NCBI RefSeq assembly: GCF_026891095.1
Contig: NZ_JAPTNL010000009.1
Location: forward strand, 80,470 to 144,469
Direction of reading: 5' to 3'
Length of the DNA: 64,000 nucleotides
Origin: Roseovarius salincola
GTDB lineage: Bacteria; Pseudomonadota; Alphaproteobacteria; Rhodobacterales; Rhodobacteraceae
Shown here: positions 60,170-64,000 of the stretch, piece by piece
Layout: the number at the start of each line of letters is the position of its first letter
Position numbering within the stretch: position 1 is the first letter of the stretch
Position numbers and translations under genes: made by a program
The notes under the pieces: generated by a model
The model's input: the letters and a program-made list of their open reading frames with translations, nothing else
What the model was told of the DNA's origin: nothing
The model's database searches: none

Positions 60170-60191
60170 GCTTCGGCTTGAACTTAGTCGG

Positions 60192-60224
60192 CGGGGAGGG
60201 GATATACATCTCCTCCCCGTTGTT
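60192..60224 (+). terminator. Intrinsic terminator after the porin gene
   Basis: An 11-base stem with one G-T pair (60192-60202 with 60209-60219; CGGGGAGG/CCTCCCCG core) and loop TATACA, followed by TTGTTGT. It lies 22 bases past the porin stop. Confidence 0.8.
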
Positions 60225-60271
60225 GTATCCGCAGCAAGCGTTTTTGATGAAAATCCAGGGACCTTTGCGCG

Positions 60272-61105
60272 ATGAAGAAGAATATCGTCTGGCTTGCCTC
60301 CTATCCGAAGTCGGGCAACACATGGACGCGCATTTTCCTTGCGAATTATCTGAGCAATGCCGAGACCCCGGTGCCGATCAACGAGGTCACGCGCTACGGG
60401 ATGGGTGACGCGATCACCAAGACCTATGAGATGGTCGCCCGCCAGAAGATCGACCCGCGCGATATCCCCCTTACATTGCGGCTGCGCGACAAGGTGCTGC
60501 GCGGCATTTCGGGTAACAATGCCGATGTGAACCTGGTCAAGACGCATAATACATGCAAGGCCGCACGCGGTATCGAGCTGATCCCGCCGCGATACACTAA
60601 ATCGGCGATCTATATCATCCGGAACCCGCTGGATATGGTGCTGTCCTACGCACGCCATTACAATCTGACGCCTGAACAGGCCGCCGAAGCGATCTGCCAC
60701 AAGGATAACGCGCTGATGCCGGATGCCACCACGGTTGTCAGCTTCCTTGGCACATGGTCGGATCATGTGCGAAGCTGGACGCGCAAGCATCCCTTTCCGG
60801 TTCTTGTGCTGCGTTACGAGGATATTCTGGCTGATCCGGAGGCGGAATTCACCAAGGTGATCGAGCATTTCGGCATGAATGTCGATGTCGAGCGGTTGCG
60901 CCGCGCCATCAGGTTCGCGAGCTTCAAGGAAGTGAAGAAGCAGGAAGAGAGCAGCGGTTTCATCGAGCGCCCCGCCGCCAGCGAGAGCTTTTTCACCAAG
61001 GGCGGCAGCGGCCACTGGAAAGATGATCTTGACCCGGAACTGGCCGCGCAGATCCGCGCCGCCAATCACGCCACGATGAAATATCACGGGTATCTCGATG
61101 AGTGA
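60272..61105 (+). CDS. PAPS-dependent sulfotransferase, first of two
   Basis: 277 residues. The 5'-phosphosulfate loop SYPKSGNTWTR (about residues 9-19), the LVKTHNT segment with the catalytic His, and the 3'-phosphate motif RNPLDMVLSYARHY are all present. VLRYEDIL and FFTKGGSGHWKDDL complete the family pattern. It would transfer sulfate from PAPS to an unknown acceptor such as an envelope glycan or small metabolite. Its end overlaps the next sulfotransferase by 8 bases. Confidence 0.88.
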   Translation: MKKNIVWLASYPKSGNTWTRIFLANYLSNAETPVPINEVTRYGMGDAITKTYEMVARQKIDPRDIPLTLRLRDKVLRGISGNNADVNLVKTHNTCKAARGIELIPPRYTKSAIYIIRNPLDMVLSYARHYNLTPEQAAEAICHKDNALMPDATTVVSFLGTWSDHVRSWTRKHPFPVLVLRYEDILADPEAEFTKVIEHFGMNVDVERLRRAIRFASFKEVKKQEESSGFIERPAASESFFTKGGSGHWKDDLDPELAAQIRAANHATMKYHGYLDE

Positions 61106-61967
61106 CCTGCGGCGTATCATCTGGCTGGCCTCCTATCCCAAATCCGGCAACACATGGATGCGCAGCCTTTTGGCGCATTATTTCATGCCCAAGGGAAAAG
61201 CGCCTGATATCAATAATTTACGTCAGTTCACCACCGGCGACGTGCGCAAGGATTTCTTTGATGCGGCCGCGGGCGGGCACTATCAGGGGGGCAGCGTCGA
61301 GGAGTGGGTGCGCCTGCGCCCCAAGGTGCTGCGCCTGATCGCGGGATCGAAACCGGACCATCATTTCGTCAAGACGCATTGTCAGGCCTCGGTCTTTCTG
61401 GGTGAGCCGCTCATTCCGGCGGATGTGACGGCGGCGGCGATCTACATGATGCGCAACCCGTTCGACGTGGCGCCCTCATTCGCGCGCCATCAGGCGGTGG
61501 ATCTGGATACGGCGATCGGGAAGATGTGCGATATCGCCACCGTCACCGGCGCGCATGAGGGGATCTATGATGCGCTTGGCCGCTGGGACGATCATGTGCG
61601 CTCATGGACCGAGGCGCCGGGATTGCCGCTGCATGTGATCCGCTATGAGGACATGCTGGCGCGACCCGCGCCGACCGTGCGCAAACTGCTGGAAAAGTTC
61701 CTGCGCGTGAAGGTGGACAAGCCCAAACTTGCCTATGCGGTGAAGTCCACTAGCTTTCAGGCGATGAAGGCGCAGGAGGCGACACTTGGGTTCACCGAGA
61801 AGCCCAGGGGCATGCAGAGTTTTTTCGCCAAGGGGCAGGCCGGCGCATGGCGCGAGGATCTGACCCCGGCGCAGGTGGCGCGCCTGCGCGAGGCGTTCTT
61901 GCCGGCGCTCGAGACACATTATCCCGAGCTTCTGGCCGAAACCCTGGCATTTGCCGCGCGCGGATGA
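61098..61967 (+). CDS. PAPS-dependent sulfotransferase, second of two
   Basis: 289 residues with the same motif order: WLASYPKSGNTWMRSLL, FVKTHCQ, RNPFDVAPSFARHQ, IRYEDML and FFAKGQAGAWREDL. It is clearly a paralogue of the preceding gene and translationally coupled to it (8-base overlap). Divergence between the two suggests different acceptors or a heteromeric enzyme. No sulfate-activation genes (cysDNC) are in the window. Confidence 0.88.
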   Translation: MSDLRRIIWLASYPKSGNTWMRSLLAHYFMPKGKAPDINNLRQFTTGDVRKDFFDAAAGGHYQGGSVEEWVRLRPKVLRLIAGSKPDHHFVKTHCQASVFLGEPLIPADVTAAAIYMMRNPFDVAPSFARHQAVDLDTAIGKMCDIATVTGAHEGIYDALGRWDDHVRSWTEAPGLPLHVIRYEDMLARPAPTVRKLLEKFLRVKVDKPKLAYAVKSTSFQAMKAQEATLGFTEKPRGMQSFFAKGQAGAWREDLTPAQVARLREAFLPALETHYPELLAETLAFAARG

Positions 61968-62019
61968 TGCAGTCCAGGAGCCGGATGCGGCTTGCCGATG
62001 ACATGAGGAGTGGCGGAAA

Positions 62020-62535
62020 ATGAGATTTGTCAAAGTGATTTCAGTGGTTTCCCTTGGGGTGATGGCGGGATGCGTGTCACCCGGCCCCGAGGTCGTGGCG
62101 CGGCTGGGCGAGGCCCCGGCACTGGGCGGTGGCAGCTATTCGACCGGCGGCGGGATCACCGTTGCGGCGGACATGCGGGAATACCAGGGGCGCACGATGG
62201 TCTGTGGCGTCTGGGCGAAAAGCCGTCAGCAGTCGATCCTGACCAAGATGGTGGAACCCCAGCTATTGGGCACCGGGTCGGTGTCGGTCGGCGACGACAC
62301 GGTGCTGCGCGGCCTTGGCTTCATGCGCGAGGTGGCGCCGGCGGCCGATTACGGCGGGCTTGAGGCCGATTGCGTGGTGACCGGGCGCGCCTGGCGCGCG
62401 GGCGATGCGCAGCGCGCGCCCGTTGTGCGGCTTCCGCGTCAGGAACTGGTCAACGAGGCCGATGCCGATGGCGGCGATGCGGGGGGCGTGATCGTCAAAT
62501 TCCGCCCCGACGGGCCGGGCGCGGGCACGCGGTAA
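62020..62535 (+). CDS. Predicted lipoprotein, unknown
   Basis: 171 residues. Lipobox VMAGC (Cys18) at the end of a short signal. The mature part contains Cys-bearing segments MVCGVWAKSRQQSIL and EADCVVTGRAWRAGD, possibly a disulfide pair, and a disordered Gly/Asp-rich tail. GAGGAG precedes ATG 62020. No family recognised. Confidence 0.7.
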   Translation: MRFVKVISVVSLGVMAGCVSPGPEVVARLGEAPALGGGSYSTGGGITVAADMREYQGRTMVCGVWAKSRQQSILTKMVEPQLLGTGSVSVGDDTVLRGLGFMREVAPAADYGGLEADCVVTGRAWRAGDAQRAPVVRLPRQELVNEADADGGDAGGVIVKFRPDGPGAGTR

Positions 62536-62782
62536 GCCAAAGGGCCTGACGCCGCGACCGAACGGTGCGTCGGGCATGTCGGGATCAGGGCGGGCGAACT
62601 CATCGCGCCGCGCCCGATTTTCAAGCAGGGCAGGCGTAACCTGCGGTGAATTCCGCCGCGTCGTCTCGGGGTGATCCTGCTATTGACGAATAGTCGTCAT
62701 CAGCGGCGATCACGGCTTGCGTTCCGTCGGATTTTCGACAACTTTAAGGTTAACGCCCGGTTCATTGTAAAGAGTATCCCCA

Positions 62783-63370
62783 GTGGCAAAATCCAAATCG
62801 AAGACGACCGAACCCGCAGCGCAGGAATCGCCGGCAGGCGGTGAGGCGCGGACGGGCACAGATCCCGAAATCCTTGACAAGATCGCCGCGCTGCGCGCGC
62901 AGGTGCGCGAGAGTTTCGGCAAGGTCGCGATGGCGATGATGGCCCTGCCGCGCTACCGGCACAACACGCTGGCCGATCTCAACCATATTGTTCTGGAGCC
63001 GCTGATCCGCGACCGGATCGCGATCGCCTATCCGGGCGAGGACAAGGGCAACCCGCTGAGCGATGTCGCGGGGATGGCGATCTGGGCCAGCGTGTCCGAA
63101 GAGGTCGACGCCAAGATCCGCGAACAGATCAAGGCGGGGGTGTTTCCGGTGCGGCTCAAGGCGGATGAATGGGTGAGTGGCGATATCAACTGGCTGCTCG
63201 ACGTGATCGCCCCGGACCAGAAGATGACGACCAGCGTGATCGCCAGCTTCAAGCAAGTGGTCAAGGAGGGCGAGCTGCGCCTGCATCCGATCATCACGCG
63301 GCTGGTGGATCAGGAGACGCTGGAAAAGATGGGGGCGAAGCGCAAGGAGGACGATCCGCCTGCGGGGTGA
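62783..63370 (+). CDS. HlyC-type toxin-activating lysine acyltransferase, without a neighbouring toxin
   Basis: 195 residues from GTG 62783. After a disordered N terminus (1-28) the HlyC fold is recognisable: FGKVAMAMMALPRYRHNTLADLNHIVLEPLI, then AIWASVSEEVDAKI and WVSGDINWLLDVIAPDQ. The predicted catalytic residues are His60 (PRYRH) and Asp140 (LLDVIAP), matching HlyC His23 and Asp92. Such enzymes acylate internal lysines of RTX toxins using acyl-ACP. No RTX gene or type I secretion gene is in view, so the target is unknown. The ribosome site is weak (AAGAG). Confidence 0.8.
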   Translation: MAKSKSKTTEPAAQESPAGGEARTGTDPEILDKIAALRAQVRESFGKVAMAMMALPRYRHNTLADLNHIVLEPLIRDRIAIAYPGEDKGNPLSDVAGMAIWASVSEEVDAKIREQIKAGVFPVRLKADEWVSGDINWLLDVIAPDQKMTTSVIASFKQVVKEGELRLHPIITRLVDQETLEKMGAKRKEDDPPAG

Positions 63371-63571
63371 AATCGGTAACGGCAGGGTGTGTGTTTGTGT
63401 GTCTGCTCGCGTTTGTGATGTCTGCAATCAAGGTCAATGGGTGACGCGGTTCGTGCGTACCGTCCAGGTGGCGCGTGCGCCCGCGCGCCCTTGCCTGTGT
63501 GCGTGGCGTGCGGGCGGCCTGGTTGCGGGTGTCGATACCATCGGCGCGGGTGGTTCCGAGGGGCTGTCGGC

Positions 63572-63901
63572 GTGAGGCGGGTTGTTCTTCTTTTGCTTGT
63601 GCCGCTGTTTCTGGCGGGCTGCTGGGGGGATGACGCGGCGGAGTGGCGGCAGAAGCTGACGCTGCATCTGCAAACGCCCGATGGCCCCGTCGCGTTTTCG
63701 TCTGTAACCGCCATGCGCTGCGAGGCGGGGTATGCGATGGATATTGGCGGCACCAAGGTGACCTGCCACGAGACCGGCGAGGCGGTTGTGGCCAAGCTGG
63801 GCGAAGGTCATCTGTTCGTCCTGCTGGCGGGCGAGCGGCTGGGGTATCGCGGCGTGTTCCAGGCCCTGATCGAGGACGGTGTCACCTACCGGCAGTATTG
63901 G
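63572..63901 (+). pseudogene. Lipoprotein gene interrupted by an IS21-like element
   Basis: From GTG 63572 the frame encodes a signal peptide with lipobox LFLAGC (Cys17), then about 93 residues with two cysteines (AMRCEAGY and KVTCHETG). After codon 110 (QYW) the frame runs into the terminal sequence of an insertion element at 63902. The frame stays open to the window edge, but those codons belong to the element, so the gene is broken. The original C terminus is not visible; its function is unknown. Confidence 0.65.
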
Positions 63902-64000
63902 TGTCAACGGCGGAGACAAAACCGGCCACTTGGCGGCGCAAAACCAGGCCAGTGGTGGGGCACCAAGCGCCATGGCGCGTGCGCTCCCCAAATAGCTGGC
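63902..64000 (+). mobile_element. Left end of an IS21-family insertion sequence (continues past the window)
   Basis: The sequence switches to TGTCAACGGCGGAGAC, followed by the imperfect repeats ACAAAACCGGCCACTTGG and GCAAAACCAGGCCAGTGG. A TGTCA tip and two or three AAAxxGGCCA repeats within the first 60 bases are characteristic of IS21 termini, where IstA binds. The istA/istB genes would lie beyond the edge. The other end and the target duplication are not visible. Confidence 0.72.

Noticed and set aside
58979..61120. A 713-codon minus-strand frame opposite the porin and first sulfotransferase
   Set aside because: It has no recognisable motif, while the plus strand has a signal peptide, barrel ending in Phe, and PAPS motifs.
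63434..63991. A 185-codon minus-strand frame over the broken lipoprotein and IS end
   Set aside because: It crosses the junction into the insertion element and has no domain; the plus-strand signal peptide with lipobox and IS21-like repeats explain the region better.
1..64000. CRISPR array, rRNA operon, prophage or replication origin
   Set aside because: No regularly spaced direct repeats, no rRNA-like sequence, no phage structural genes and no dnaA-box clusters were seen on either strand.

Overview
The window is a GC-rich chromosomal stretch from an alphaproteobacterium of the family Rhodobacteraceae, most likely a marine Roseobacter-group member. This rests on gene content and order: a complete sox cluster with SoxCD; an accB-accC-aat-DUF2155-mlaD-NDUFA12 neighbourhood; ScfR-type and GapR (DUF2312) proteins; a TRAP transporter; and an alphaproteobacterial porin. 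Genes are tightly packed with short spacers and good Shine-Dalgarno sequences. No CRISPR array, rRNA or prophage was seen. The only mobile element is the left end of an IS21-like insertion sequence cut by the right window edge.

Layout. 1-2.9 kb: the 5' part of lipB, a gene-free stretch, tRNA-Leu(GAG), a small Cys/Trp-rich secreted protein and a PLP-dependent decarboxylase. 3.0-15.8 kb: the sox thiosulfate-oxidation locus. soxS-soxR-soxT run leftward. soxV-W-X-Y-Z-A-B-C-D, a second SoxW-like thioredoxin, soxE and soxF run rightward and end at a strong terminator. A perfect palindrome between soxW and soxX fits the operator of persulfide-sensing ArsR repressors, and the encoded SoxR carries the matching cysteine pair. 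16-18.1 kb: clpP and clpX. 18.1-23.4 kb: a housekeeping block (GNAT, NDUFA12, mlaD, DUF2155, aat, a methyltransferase, accC, accB). 23.5-26.8 kb: a PAS-LuxR regulator, then queC-queD-queE-queF preceded by a preQ1-I riboswitch-like leader, then a small lipoprotein. 26.8-28.8 kb: two EamA-family transporters.

28.9-41.1 kb looks like an acetate or short-chain-acid module. It holds acs, a five-gene branched-chain-amino-acid-type ABC transporter, a ScfR-type regulator across an AT-rich promoter with many GCAA/GTAA boxes, a single-domain response regulator, a small membrane protein, and an 898-residue protein that joins an SLC5 transporter, a STAC linker and a histidine kinase. 41.2-49.8 kb: an orphan FliM/FliN-like protein, a DksA-type zinc-finger protein, a bifunctional FadJ-like protein with degenerate active-site motifs, GapR, tRNA-Thr(TGT), an ExbB-ExbD-ExbD-TonB operon and a 42-residue peptide gene. 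50-55.2 kb: a TRAP transporter whose small permease carries an unusual TM2 plus coiled-coil extension, with an amino-acid/amine oxidase-like flavoprotein. 55.3-64 kb: an ammonium transporter with a small membrane partner, a carboxymuconolactone decarboxylase family protein, a major porin, two overlapping sulfotransferases, a lipoprotein, a lone HlyC-type lysine acyltransferase, and a lipoprotein gene interrupted by the IS21-like end.

How the genes fit together. Sox oxidises thiosulfate bound to SoxYZ in the periplasm, with SoxV/W/S supplying reductant and SoxT probably moving sulfur compounds. SoxR probably derepresses the locus when persulfides form. The acs region couples uptake and activation of short acids with a membrane sensor. 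Strong hairpins separate the binding-protein genes from permease genes in both the ABC and the TRAP operons, which would give the usual excess of binding protein.
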